A stretch of DNA of 64,000 nucleotides from NCBI RefSeq assembly GCF_000005505.3, contig NC_016133.3, positions 54,897,237-54,961,236 of the forward strand, written 5' to 3'. Shown piece after piece: positions 37,915 through 49,126 of the stretch. The stretch is from Brachypodium distachyon (lineage: Eukaryota > Streptophyta > Magnoliopsida > Poales > Poaceae). Under the pieces are notes generated by a model. It was not told where the DNA came from and made no database searches. It saw only the letters and a list, made by a program, of their open reading frames with translations. Each line of letters begins with the position of its first letter. Position 1 is the first letter of the stretch. The position numbers and the translations under genes are program-made.

Positions 37915-40308
37915 ACTAATTATAACGGGCAGCTAAAATAAAATACATTGTATGTTCGATCAGATCTCAGCTCTAACTGTGAAAAAATCAGTTGAGAAAA
38001 AGAAAGCTTCACTCACTTCAACGTGTACCAAATACCTGTGCATTCCCAACTTAATTCAAAGCGGTCAACAATCAAGAAAACAAATTCGTACTTCATGTCG
38101 TTAAGAAGGAGCATAAGCTATTCTGAATACGCAATAAACATTTATCCATCGAATTAGGAAACACAAATAGGTATTTCCACAACTGACCCTTGCCTTACTT
38201 TTATGCAACCAACACAGTATATATAGCCACTTCTTCCCCGCTACCTCTTCCCAAGCAACACTGCAGGCTGTAAATTAAAGAATAGGTAAGATAGCCATTG
38301 CTTATAATCACATATTCAAGATCTTGTCTTGCAAGACGAATACATGAAGATAATGTTAATTTCTAAAGCACTCAATGACACCAATAAGATCATCTTGGCA
38401 AGACAATGTTAACATATTTTATGGCAACTGTGGTTTTAATATATTAATTTCTAAGCACTCGATGACACCAATAAGATCATCTTATTGCCGACCCAAGACA
38501 ATGTTAACATATTTCTTAGGTTTCAATTTGATTGCTAAAGAGATAATAATAACAGTTCTAAAGAATCCGACTACTTGACCATTCAATTTACATGTACGCC
38601 TTCGCCAACAAAGAATATATGTGCGTTTAGCACTTCTGCTGAACAAACAGTGAAGTTTGGATCATGGACTGAAGACCAAGACCAGCAATGAATTAGATGT
38701 AAAACTAAAACACCAGCTTTTAGGGCACCACTTCTGCTCAACAAACGGTGAAGTTTAGATCATCGTAAACAGATGTCCCAAGTATATTCCTGAACTATAT
38801 TATTTGTGAATACTGCATACTACCGCAACATCCTTGTCTATCCTAACATATCACTGAAGTAGTGAACTGTACATCAAGATTTATGTTTGTACCTGAGATA
38901 CTGAATGCTATTCACTGAAGCCCTTGTCCATCCTTCTGAAGCAAACTTTTGCATTGAACATGACCTTAAAAGAGTGCAAATATTTCCAGCTGAAACTGAT
39001 AAGTGCATATGTAACCTCCTAAATCTCCCCATCTACAAATCACTGGCTCTATTCTCATCTCCTCTAATATGGGATTCCTCATCTCTAGCTCCATATTGAA
39101 CAGCCGCTGAAACTACGAGTACCCTAAACATGATAAAATGCAATAGTAGATATATAATGTGTTGTGAATCATATTTTAGACAATAATATTCTCTATCGAC
39201 CCTAATATATACCGTGTTGTTCATCAAGCCCTTTAAGTAAGCATCTACTACTTATCTACTATTGGCGAGTAGAGACAAAATATAAATTTATCTTAACCAG
39301 AAGTACGAATAACAAAAAAGATATGCAGAGTAGAAAATGCAAAACCGTAACACCTTATTTTTGCTCCAGTTTTCACATTATTCGTCATATTGAGCAAACT
39401 TAGAGTCTTTGGGAAGATATTTATTGATACTTAAATTCTGACATTGTGACCTATTTCATACGATGGAAAGATCCATCGCAGTTTCTGAACTATTAATGTC
39501 TCAGGTGAACATACAAATCAACCCTAAAGGTCACAACAAATGGAAATTGCAAAAAGGATTGGAAACTAACCCAGCCGACGCATCACCATAGCAGCAGCAC
39601 TTCTACTTCTCCTTCTGGCATCTCCCTTTATCCTCTATCTCTGACCGCTCTCTTTTCCCTGCTCGTTAGGAACATATTAGCCACACTGCTGCATGCCTGA
39701 ACCTCCCTTCTTCTACCTTTCTTCACATTGCAGAGTCGGGGGCCATGCTGGTGGATATTCCCCAGCGGCCAACAGAGGTGGAGCTAGGTGACCATCGGAT
39801 ATGCACAGGATAGCGAGGCCCGTGGTTCCAATGGGTAGCCTGTGATGGCAGGTGGACGTCCGGCATGGCAACAAGAGCGGAACGCGGTGCAGACAGTGGC
39901 GACGAACAGTGGTGCAGGCAACGGGTGACGACAAGGCTGAGCCGTTGAGGCACCAGCGGCGCAAGGAATCGAGATGCCGGGAGGCCCAGATGCGGCCCAT
40001 AACAGCCGCCGTCTCGCCTCAACTGGCCACCGCCGCTGCAGGCCCACGCTGCCACGACCACGCAGCCACCTCGCCATGGCTGCTTCCGTGCAGCAACCTG
40101 GAGTGCCGACCGCGGAGCCCCGCAGCCGCAGTCACTGCACGGTCTTGACAAATTAAAACCATGTCCTGAGTCATGTAGAACGTACACAGGAACGAAAACC
40201 AGAGAAGACCATACCGAAACGACACCAAATTGTTCCTGCAAGCACAGATAATCCTCTCAATCCCTTCACGACCCATCAAGTAGAACAGATTTATGAAAAG
40301 ATAGTATC
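37915..40308. other. intergenic, weak transcription-unit signals only
   Basis: A TATA-like tatatatag at about 38217-38226 is followed by a possible donor (aatag|gtaag) near 38285 on the plus strand, which could start an unseen transcript. The GC-rich minus-strand frames at 39713-40241 have no recognisable domain and look like repeat or UTR sequence. Confidence 0.3.
38356..38763. repeat. cluster of locally duplicated segments
   Basis: A segment starting ttaatttctaa...gacaccaataagatcatc occurs at about 38356-38420 and 38443-38515. A second pair around cacttctgct(g/c)aacaaac(a/g)gtgaagttt lies at 38630-38665 and 38727-38763. Both pairs are direct and roughly 90-100 bases apart. No coding function is seen. 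Confidence 0.7.
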
Positions 40309-40521
40309 CTACTGCGTGCACGTAGCCTCGGCAGCGGCCATTGCGGCATCCCTGTGGTCCTCCTCGATCCATGTCCAGTAGTGGTGCTTAACAGCGATGG
40401 CCGCGCCGCCGCCCTCGTGTCCCTCGCCCTCGACCACCTCGGTGTCCACTGCGTGCAGCACATACCTGGAGGGGGGATCACCGGGGTAGGATGCCGACTC
40501 CCGCTCTTCCACACGCGGCTC
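40309..40521 (-). pseudogene. gene-like exon fragment, unknown product
   Basis: This minus-strand frame has no in-frame ATG: a TAG lies directly upstream, at 40527-40525. Its composition is nonetheless coding-like (YVLHAVDTEVVEGEGH, then VKHHYWTWIEEDHRDAA). It begins after a possible acceptor (catag|GTGG) and could end at a donor GCTAC|GTGCAC. I do not recognise the family. It may be an exon captured by a transposon, a decayed gene, or a real gene whose other exons I cannot place. Confidence 0.25.
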
Positions 40522-42002
40522 CACCTATGGGCCTCCCACTCGCGGCCTAAGATCCGGACGTGGGCGCCAGGGAGAGGAGGCGGCAACCTGCGACGGCAGG
40601 GAAAAAGGAGAGGGGACGGCCTCTGATCCAGATCTCGGGAGAAAAAAGTCCGAGAGAGAGGCGGTGGTTCGGCGTGCGGGTGGAGGTGATGCAGGTGCTG
40701 CGGCGGCGGCAGAGGTGGAGATGTAGCTGGCCGGCTCGCCTCGCCTCGCTGGTGGCCGGGTCGCCGTGGTCGAGGCGGAGCGGGAGGGTGGAAGAGAGGG
40801 GGCAGGCGCGGTGCGGGAGGGATGTTTTTTCGAGGGTTCAGATTGGGATGGTTTTCCTGTGTTGCGGCCTGCGGGATCGAGCGGGCGCGGGGCGAGATGG
40901 GGGTGGAGAGAGCCCGACGGACGACGGACGAACTTACGTACCAAACTCGAAATTAAGCAGCAGTAAAGATACAGAAATACGTCTCGCTACTTGCTGCAGT
41001 TTGATAAATAAATACTACTCCTACTCTCTACCAGCTAGCTATAGGTCCAAGCCATCCCAATTTGTTGAGTAGACGTATAATTGTTTTTCTGGCCTTCTGG
41101 GTGATAGACACCTCGCACCAAACAAGAATTATTTGCGTTAACTACTCTTTTCTGGAGTTGTAACCTCTGCAGAGGATAAGCTTGCTATGATTAATTAACG
41201 CCTAGCTCAGACTTCATGCCTGGATATAATTCGAGCAAATTAACACTTGCAATATAATTTGCAAAATATAATGTCCATATATGTCGCTGCTGCGTGTGAT
41301 GCAAGCAAACTCTCGGACGAATCGTGTGCTTCTGATCTGTACGTGCTGCCAAGCTAGCAAGCTACTGCCCGCGTGCTCGATGAGGTGAGCAAACCTGCCG
41401 GCCGAATTTGATTAGATCTTTAGACTCGACGCCGGTGGTTATACATAATGTAATTTATCCTCGGAGTAGAATAAGTATTTGCATGACGTGCATCGACTAC
41501 ATGTAAGTCAGTAACTGAGTCTCGACTAATTGCGTGGGCGTGCCTATATACAATACTACCAGGGTTTTGTCTTCTGTGTGGCCACTAGCTGTCGATCGAG
41601 CCTTAATTTGCAGCCATCTCGACAGGTCAGGAGTGGGGCAATGATCATCTGTCTTTGCCGTGGTGTTTATAATCGGAGAAACAAACGTACGTATACCAAA
41701 TGTACTTGTGGGTCTTTCAGGGGTCGGAATAATGCACGGGTACGTCAATACGCCATGCGTCTGAGAGCTTGTGGGTGCACTGGTGTTGAGCCCATTGGTA
41801 CGAATGGTGCTCTCTGGACGGTGCTGTGTACGTCATGCATGATCATGCATTTTAATTCATATAGCACCCCGGCCAGCTAGTTTTAAATTCGCGTGCGGCT
41901 AGCAAATCTCGTTTGGATCTCTTATTAGCCTTCTTTATTGATTCCATTTCATGCAGATGTGTGAGATGTTTTTTTTCTTCTGGATATGTTATTTTAAGGA
42001 AG
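40522..42002. other. intergenic, no gene seen
   Basis: The GC-rich block 40522-40940 has long frames on both strands without domain features. The rest is ordinary AT-rich sequence. Confidence 0.4.
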
Positions 42003-42277
42003 TACTCTCACGCATTTTAAGATTTTTGATTTAACTATCAAAATATAAATTATATGATGTAAAAAGCATATCGTTAGAAAGTTTATTTGATTATGAATCT
42101 AATGATATATTTTTTGGCCCCACGTTGGGTCTCAATGAAAAGTTGGGACGGGGGCAAGCTCCTGATCATCTAAAAAAAATAATAATATATTTTTTGTGAA
42201 ATATAATTTATATTTTGCTAGTTAAATTTGTAATCTTGGGATGCGTGAGTGCCTCGTATATTGGGACGGAGGGAGTA
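42003..42277. mobile_element. Stowaway-type MITE with damaged left terminus
   Basis: The right end is ...tatattgggacggagggagTA. Its internal inverted arms are actcacgcattttaagatt and aatcttgggatgcgtgagtg. On the left, the outer roughly 24 bases expected from the right arm are missing. The sequence jumps from TACTC directly to tcacgcattttaag, consistent with a small deletion at a ctc microhomology. A retroposon is nested at 42117-42180. Confidence 0.75.
42117..42180 (+). mobile_element. 64-bp retroposon nested in a MITE
   Basis: The insert (starting gccccacgttgggtctc and ending ctaaaaaaaat) is flanked by 16-base copies, aatgatatattttttg at 42101-42116 and aataatatattttttg at 42181-42196. They differ at one base. 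The A-tail plus target duplication indicates LINE-type retroposition of a 5'-truncated or SINE-like RNA. Confidence 0.7.
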
Positions 42278-42599
42278 GGTAGCTAGTCGTGCTCTTCTTC
42301 TCCTCGACCGTCTGTGTGACTGTGTACGTGGTTTTCAGCCATAATTTTTTGGTCACAAGTTGAGTTGATTGCACCGTGCGGGAGGAGCTGAGGGAACAGT
42401 CACAGCGTGTTTTTGCATGATGCATGCTTGGTTCGGGACACTACCGACTATTGTTTCTATCCATTTTATCATTTTTATCTTAATTTGTCTAAAAATGAAT
42501 ATATCTATTCCTAAAACATGTAGACAGAGGGAGTACTGCTCGGCCCAACCCGGAGCCATCAGAAATCCAACAGCACGCTTCTATAGGCCGAAAACCTGA
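42278..42599. other. intergenic with a MITE stub
   Basis: A partial Stowaway-like right end (tagacagagggagta) lies at about 42521-42535. No gene seen. Confidence 0.4.
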
Positions 42600-43730
42600 C
42601 GCGGCCGGCCCACGTGTCACGATCTTCTCCCAAGTCCCAACTCTTTCCCAAACTCCTCTAAAAAAAAAAATCTTTCGGGGCACGCACGGAGGCACGGAGA
42701 GCTCCTCCTTCCCGTTTCGCCTCGCCGCCGAAACCAAATGCTGCTGACTAGCCCGGCGAATCGGCGGCGCTCCTCCTAGGGACAGGCAGAGATGGAGACC
42801 CCGCTCTTCTTCCTCCTCGCCGGTGCGGCCTGGACGTCCCGGCCGCCTCCTCTGGGCGCCAAGCACCGCCTCGATACCCTTCTCGCGCACGCGCGTGTAC
42901 TGCTCCTACTTCCTCCAGGGGCCCTACCGATGACTCCACTCAATCGTGCGCCAGTGAGGGGAAAGGCGATGCCCGCGCCGGTTACCGCCGCCACTAGCGC
43001 TCTAGTGTAGTTCTGCCCGTGAGCTCCTCTTACATCTGTTTCGATTTGATTTTTTGTAGTGGCTGGGTGGCGCTGCGAGATGTTGATTCTCTGAGCTTGT
43101 ACATGTTTGGGGTGGGGATCTGCAGGCTCCACATCTAGGAAAATAACGACCAGGGTGTGGATTTGCAGTTTGACACTGTCACGTCTGTATTTTGCCTCTT
43201 CTTCTGGTTTTATCAAGGGGGATTCTGAATTTGGGGTCTCTGTGTTCTCAATTTTTTTGTGGGGTCTCTGCTATTGCAGGGGACGGGCTCCACTGATGAG
43301 TAACAGAAGGGTGGCATTTCGGAGCTCTTCAGCGAGGCTCGACGGAGTAATTGATTAATTATTGGGTATTATTGTTCAGCATTATGTTCGCGCCACAACT
43401 TTATGATATCATCACATCAGTTAATGACTTAATGTGTGCTAGTTAGTTTGTGTCACAACTCACGACACCGGAGGAGCTGTCTGTTAGAGTAATATTATAT
43501 GCGCATCACTTTGTTTGTTAGCTAATGAAGAAGCTGTTCTAATTTGGTGGCTCGTGTCTTGCAGATATCATGTATTGTCACACGCAGCAGCTCTGCAGCT
43601 TGGAGCCTTGGAGGAGCCGAAGAGATCACAAGATCAAAATAAATCGCTTCTTCGGGAAATAGAAGTTCTAAAAATGAAAAGGCAAGGTGCATCTGAAAGC
43701 TCCCCTGTGATTAATACTAAACTAAAATGA
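42600..43730 (+). CDS. uncertain small gene or non-coding transcript
   Basis: A GC-rich leader-like block is followed by an ATG at 42792, whose frame runs 72 codons (METPLFFLLAGAAWTS...). Downstream, the segment 43565-43730 follows a good acceptor (gtcttgcag). It encodes a coiled-coil-like tail (LGALEEPKRSQDQNKSLLRE, then IEVLKMKRQ) ending at TGA 43728-43730. Other acceptor-like sites are at about 43125 and 43279. I could not join these exons into one convincing frame, and no family is recognised. The last exon is the best supported part. Confidence 0.3.
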
Positions 43731-45565
43731 AAAGTATTAAAGGAAACACAATGTGCTTAAAAAAGGAACCAGATGTGAACTTGCAAGACCTTTAGCATTC
43801 AATGCTGCTTATTTAGATGGTAAAGTAAAACGCAGATCTAAAATTGTTAACTATATGTATTTCTTTTCCCTCTATATAGTTTCTGTGAGTTGCTTCTGTT
43901 TATGGATACACTGGCCGTTTCTGGATTATTGGCACGGCAGAAGCATCTTATTTGAGAAACAAAATTGCCGACAGTCAAAACATCATACAAAGTGCATTCT
44001 CTGATATTCATCACAAGCCAGAATGCCAGAGCGCCAGTACAGATTAATTTTCCCAGTGATGGATTCATGTAGAAACCACACACATGATAGATGAAATGTT
44101 TTATGTGTCAGTAAGGAGTAACTTACGGCTCCGACCTTGAATTTACTTGCAACCAGGCCATCTGACCGTCATCACTACCGCAACAACAAATCATCTCAAC
44201 ATCTGGAGACATGTCTCTTTCCCAAGCTCAGAGCACTGTAAGTTCATAATGTCCACACCACTACCTTTCGTTTTTTACAGAACAGGGCACCAGCTCTCAT
44301 GGCACAGTGTTGGAAGTCGTCAATCACGTATCAATCGTCTCTGCATAAGTTAATTAAGAGAGGTTCTGAACCATCAGCATACACGAAGTTTGCAGTTAAT
44401 CAGTTAGGAAGCAAAATCTACCACTCGCAATAAGCTATACTCTGAACTTATTTGCTTCAAACATAGCTAACTTAGGCCAGGCCAGGACATAGATAACATA
44501 GTTTACTCTCCCTTTTGCAGAAGAATGAACCTTTGTAGTGGGATTTGCAGATTCAGGATGTATCATGGGGAGCACTGAGTGCTTTGACCTACATTAGGAA
44601 GCTACTTCCTTTAATATAAGGAAACTCAGGGAAGTTCATGAGACACCGGCTCCTCAAATGAAAAGGTACAACTTAAAAAAAATACTAGTAATACTGTAGA
44701 ATTTTTCCACAAAAACAATCTTGTCATCTTAGATAGGATGTGGCCTGCAAATCAAGTTAAGTATTTTCCTTGCAGTAATTATCAGGGCCGTATGGCCCGT
44801 ATCTGAGAAATTGGAGGGCCGTGCGAAATCTAGAATCAGACCCCAATAAAATAACACAGTGATGCAGTTGTGAAGATTTTGAAAAGATAAATCTTCGAAC
44901 TTTCAGTATTTACTTTAGCAAAAACATGCATGCAATCCTTCAGATGTCATTAATTTCTCATAAGTACATTCTGCAAAATATTATTTCGAATGTCTTAATA
45001 TCATAGACAATCCATTAACTCTTTCTCGAGGCACCGTAGAACGCATGCAAGTATGACTAACAAATTCAGTTTAGAAACCTTTGCCACTGCAGTAGTGAGA
45101 ACAAAATTCAATATGCAATAATTGCAGTGGAAAAACTATCTTATCATTTGAAAAAAACTACCGGGAGGTCCCATATTTTCTTTGGAATGAAGTTAGAGAG
45201 AGACAGAGGGACGGAGTAGGGAGGAGTGAGGAGCGTACTAGTGCAGAGTATCATAGTAGTACTAAGTAGAGGTGCCCCATACAGGCTTGGTAGTTATCTA
45301 GTCGTTAAATGCATAAAAGATCATTTGCAAATCGCTTCTACAATTTTTTTTATTAGTGGGTATAATAACATTTTATTGGCTTAGATTATTTCTATAATCC
45401 CTTAAATATATGCATACAATTTTGTGGAGTTATACAATCGGTATGAACTTTAGAGCTTTGTCTGTGTTCAGTTTTCTGCAACTGTCATATGTGCATTTGT
45501 TTCCTTACATCCCAAAGAATTCATATCTGAAAGGATATGCAGAAAGAATGGCACAATGTTTCAAC
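43731..45565. other. intergenic, no gene seen
   Basis: AT-rich sequence without coding signals. The right few hundred bases (about 45200-45565) are the likely 3' UTR and flank of the WAK gene. Confidence 0.45.
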
Positions 45566-48039
45566 CTACGAGCTAAAGCTGTATGTACTACTTCCTTCAA
45601 AATCAAGGACGTTATCCTGTGTGAACATGTAATTCACATTCTGTTGTTCCATGGAAAGCAACCTTTGCCCCTCCTCTGGATTGGCGTCCTCTTGACCCCA
45701 TGGATGGTGCTGACATCTCCTCAGCATCTCCAGCCTCTCTGCAACCTCCTTCATCGTTGGTCTATTCTCCCCACTCATGTTCAAGCATCTCATCACGAGG
45801 TGCGTGATCTCTTCGAGCGCTTCAATTTTCATCTCATCCCTCATTTGGCTGTCCAGAAGCTCTTGGTGCTGGCCTGACTTCACTGCCATCATGAAGCATA
45901 AAACAAGACTTTTTTCTTCTTCTGGCCCGTCCAAATACAGCGCCTTCCTCCTTGTCAGAAGCTCCAATAGGACGACACCAAAGCTGTATACGTCGCTCTT
46001 ATCTGTCAGCCGGCATGTCATTAAGTATTCTGGGTCAAGGTATCCGCAAGTTCCTTGCACTAATGTTGCCATCTTGGCCTCATCACCTGGTGCCAGTTTT
46101 GATGCTCCGAAATCTGAAACTTTTGCAGTGAGCTTGTCATCCAACAAAATGTTCGCTGTCTTGATGTCACCATGGAGGATTGACGGTGAGGCCGAAGAGT
46201 GCATGTATGCCAGTGCCTCGGCTGACTCTACTGCTATCCGGAGAAAGGTACTGAAGGCTGTGTCAGCTTTGAGGTTCTTGCTGTGGATGTAGTGGTAGAG
46301 GGTGCCATTTGAGACAAACTCGTAGACCAACATGGGCACTTCTACTTCAAGGCAGCATCCGAGCAGCTTGACGACATTCCTGTGGTTAATCTGGGAGAGG
46401 ATGAACATCTCACTTGCAAATTCCTTGGTCTGAGCCTTTTCCATCATCTTTGACTTCTTGATCGCCACCACTGTCTTGTCCTCAAGGACACCCTTGTAGA
46501 CAATGCCGTGCCCGCCACGGCCAAGAACAAAGTCAGCAGCAAAGTTGTTAGTAGACTTCTCGAGCTCTTCCTCGGAGAAGATCTTGAAACCTCCAGCATG
46601 GGTGCCAGTGACATTGTAGGCACGCATCTGCTGTTGCAGGAAAAAGCCTCCGTTTAGCTCGAAGAACTTCTGCTTTGTTCTGATAAGGTTCCTCTTCTGG
46701 ATCCCCAGGTAGAGCCAGAAGCACATGAACACAGGCAAGAACACTCCAACGCTGACTCCTGAGTACGACAACAAAATTGCAGGAGCAATGACAAAATTGA
46801 AGGAGCATTCGAAGGGACAAAGTTGCAGGATTTTCTGTTTTACCTGTAACCACTTTCAGGGCTAACGAGAAATTGTCCTTTGGCCGGCAACCATTCTTGA
46901 TGGTGGCATCTCCACTAGTTCCAGGAGGGCATTGACAAGTGTAACTTCCCGGCGTATTTGTGCAGACTCCGTAGCATGGATGTTCTTCTTTGAGTTGGCA
47001 CTCGTCAATGTCTTCCGATCGGCAAAATAATCCATCAGACAAAAGTGGCAGAAGGAGCAGGAAGCAGAACAGGTAAACAGTTCAGCTGTGTTCAAATTGT
47101 AGCAAGACTCATACCGCTGCATCCACCGTCGAGGTAGGGGTTGCCGTTGTAGCCCTTGGAGCAGTTGCAGTAGTACCCGGGGCCGTTGGTGGTGTCGGCG
47201 CACTCGCTGCAAGCACTCCGACAGGCAAAGTCCGCTGCGTTGCGCTTGGCAGTGCTGCAGTTGCCGACATTCCGGACAGCCCAGTCGAGCACGACGGGCA
47301 CGGCAAAGTTGTCGGTCCGGTTAATGTACTCGCCGTCACCGCCCTCATATGTGGTATTCAACCAGTCGGTCTCCACCAGGAACACGTACCGGCAAGTTGT
47401 GCTGTTGCTGTAGAAGATTGGGTCCCCCACCCGCTTCGGGAATTCGAGCATGTATGGCTCGTAATAGTCCACGGCGGCGGGTATGGTGCTCTGGCAGCAG
47501 GCGACACCCGTGCAGGATCCCGGTTTGGTGAACCGTGACGGCCGGCACACGGACATGCAGCCACTGACGTAGTAGCCGGCGGTGTCGACGAAATAGCCAA
47601 GGTTGGGGCAGCCCAGCGCGACGAGGCGGTTCCTGGCCTGGGAGAAGAGGTAGTGGCTTCCGAAAAGAGGCACTGATGTGCCGGTCTGGTTAATGATGAC
47701 CCCTTTGCTGTCGTAGCAGTGGCGTGTCGCGTTGATGTATGCCCAGGCCTCGCCGGTGGTGATTGACAGGCTAGTGATCTGGACGCCATAGCCGGTGACT
47801 GCGAGCCGTGGGGTCGGGAAGGAGTCGTCACACTCAAGCTCAAAGCCCCCTCGGCTGTCATTGCGGAAACAACTGGCGCCGATGCCGAAGGGGTAAGGGA
47901 TGGTGATGTTGCCGCACTTGTTGCGGCAGTCCGGCCGCACGACCTGTGGTGGGGGCGGCTGCTGCTCTTGAGCCGAGACCCGTGTCGGTGGCAGTACAAA
48001 CAGTAGCATGATTGCCTGCAGGTGCAAGATGGCGGCCAT
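45566..48039 (-). CDS. wall-associated receptor-like kinase (WAK), intact
   Basis: Three exons, 48039-47115, 47011-46844 and 46758-45566, join in phase to 762 codons. Residues 1-23 are a signal peptide. The extracellular part begins with a galacturonan-binding WAK domain (CRNKCGNITIPYPFGIGASC) and carries an EGF-like repeat at the end of exon 1. Exon 2 is a calcium-binding EGF module (DIDEC...CYGVCTNTPGSYTCQCPPG). Exon 3 supplies the transmembrane helix (about 365-385) and a Ser/Thr kinase: GRGGHG at 444-449, Lys465, ILHGDIKTANILL, DFG and [10 protein letters not shown]. The catalytic-loop Arg is Gly (HGD), a non-RD form common in cereal WAKs. WAKs span the plasma membrane and sense pectin or oligogalacturonides. 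The ATG is preceded by a leader in the same open frame, but only this Met starts a signal peptide. It is paralogous to the broken WAK at 58105-64000. Confidence 0.92.
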
Positions 48040-48665
48040 TTCTGCTCTGCTACTCTGCTCAGACAGTTGGGGAAGTGTCAGCTGCTCAAGCATCGCACAT
48101 TCATATACACATCCAGATGACCAGATGCTGAAAATTCTGTCACTAGCAAGGACTTGGTCAATTATGCCCAGCAATAGCAAACAATGCATTATCTGGAGCA
48201 CTGACGGCGATGACACGGACCATTGCCGTTTAGCTAATGGCAGAACTTGTTTAACAAGGCCGCTCTTTGCAGAGCCATACATGTCTAACCACATGCCAGT
48301 AGGCGAGTGGTGCGGTGGTTAACCAAACTGCCGGCCAGCCATCATTGGCTGCCTTGTTCCTTCCCATAATTAACCAAACATACTATGGCCCTCGTCATCC
48401 AATCCAGCACGTGAGACGTGATTCAAGACAAATTAGTAAGCGCTCAGTTACAAAGATAGCGTCGCCATTTAGCTCAAGAGGTGGTCAAGCAAATGCTCGC
48501 TGTTTTCTTCCATCACTACATATATATTGCTATATACATATAGAGAGCTGCTACTGCCGCCTTACAGTTGTTCAATGAAGATCGATGACATCATATCATA
48601 CTTTAAGCCGTTAAACTGATAAGCATCCTTGAATTCTTCGTTGTCTTTGACAGGATGACGGCATG
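48040..48665. other. WAK promoter / intergenic
   Basis: No gene seen. The region lies between the WAK start and the stop of the first small-peptide gene and must hold the WAK promoter and the peptide gene's 3' UTR. Confidence 0.4.
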
Positions 48666-49126
48666 CTAGCAGCCTAGTGATTTCATCAGGGCGCTATTGG
48701 GAGGAAGCGGCGGGCGCTTGAACCACGGCACGGGCGCGACGAACTTGCCTTCTTCTCCGTCGATGACGCTGCGGCTGCCTTCCTGCTCGCCTGACACGAC
48801 ACATGCAACCAAAATTAACACACGGAGGTATACATGAAGATTTGCATCGTGGATCTCGAAATAGCTACTGCCTCCGTTTCTAAATTCTTGTCAAAATATT
48901 AAATGTATCTAGATGTGTTTTAAAAATATATACGTCGAAATATTTTGGTAAATTTGAGACAAGAATTTAGAAACGGAGTAGGTAACTGATGGCTGCATGC
49001 CAGTAGGCGGTCTCCCTTCATGCCGTTAATCCAACCGAGGTGCCGGCCATGGGCAAGCTTGCCGGCGGAGGCGCTGGCCACGAGCGCGATCAAAACCGCA
49101 GCCACGAACACCGCTTTGGATGCCAT
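48666..49126 (-). CDS. small secreted peptide gene A, boundary disturbed by a MITE
   Basis: Exon 1 starts at ATG 49126. It encodes a clear signal peptide (MASKAVFVAAVLIALVASAS) followed by AGKLAHGRHLGWINGMKGDR. The second exon, 48790-48666, follows a good acceptor (gtgtcag|GCGAG). It encodes an acidic then Pro-rich tail (VIDGEEGKFVAPVPWFKRPP, then LPPNSALMKSLGC) ending in TAG. A phase-1 donor is required but no strong one is seen. Weak candidates are CTCG|GTTGGA inside exon 1 and a site inside the MITE that starts a few bases after CATCAGTTACC. A TATA-like tatatata lies at about 49211-49218, roughly 85 bases upstream of the ATG. Gene B at 50803-51270 has the same architecture. The function is unknown. 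Confidence 0.5.
48866..48980. mobile_element. Stowaway MITE at the exon 1/intron junction of peptide gene A
   Basis: TA flanks at 48866-48867 and 48979-48980. The arms are ctgcctccgtttctaaattc and gaatttagaaacggag, with gagacaagaattt inside. It shares its inner arms with the element at 36803-36919. Confidence 0.85.

Noticed and set aside
39713..40241. 172-codon minus-strand frame with Cys/Arg-rich sequence
   Set aside because: No domain pattern, and the overlapping frames are equally long; treated as non-coding.
42792..43010. 72-codon frame METPLFFLL... taken as a complete protein
   Set aside because: GC-rich low-complexity translation with no match; not convincing without transcript data, so only a low-confidence locus is listed.
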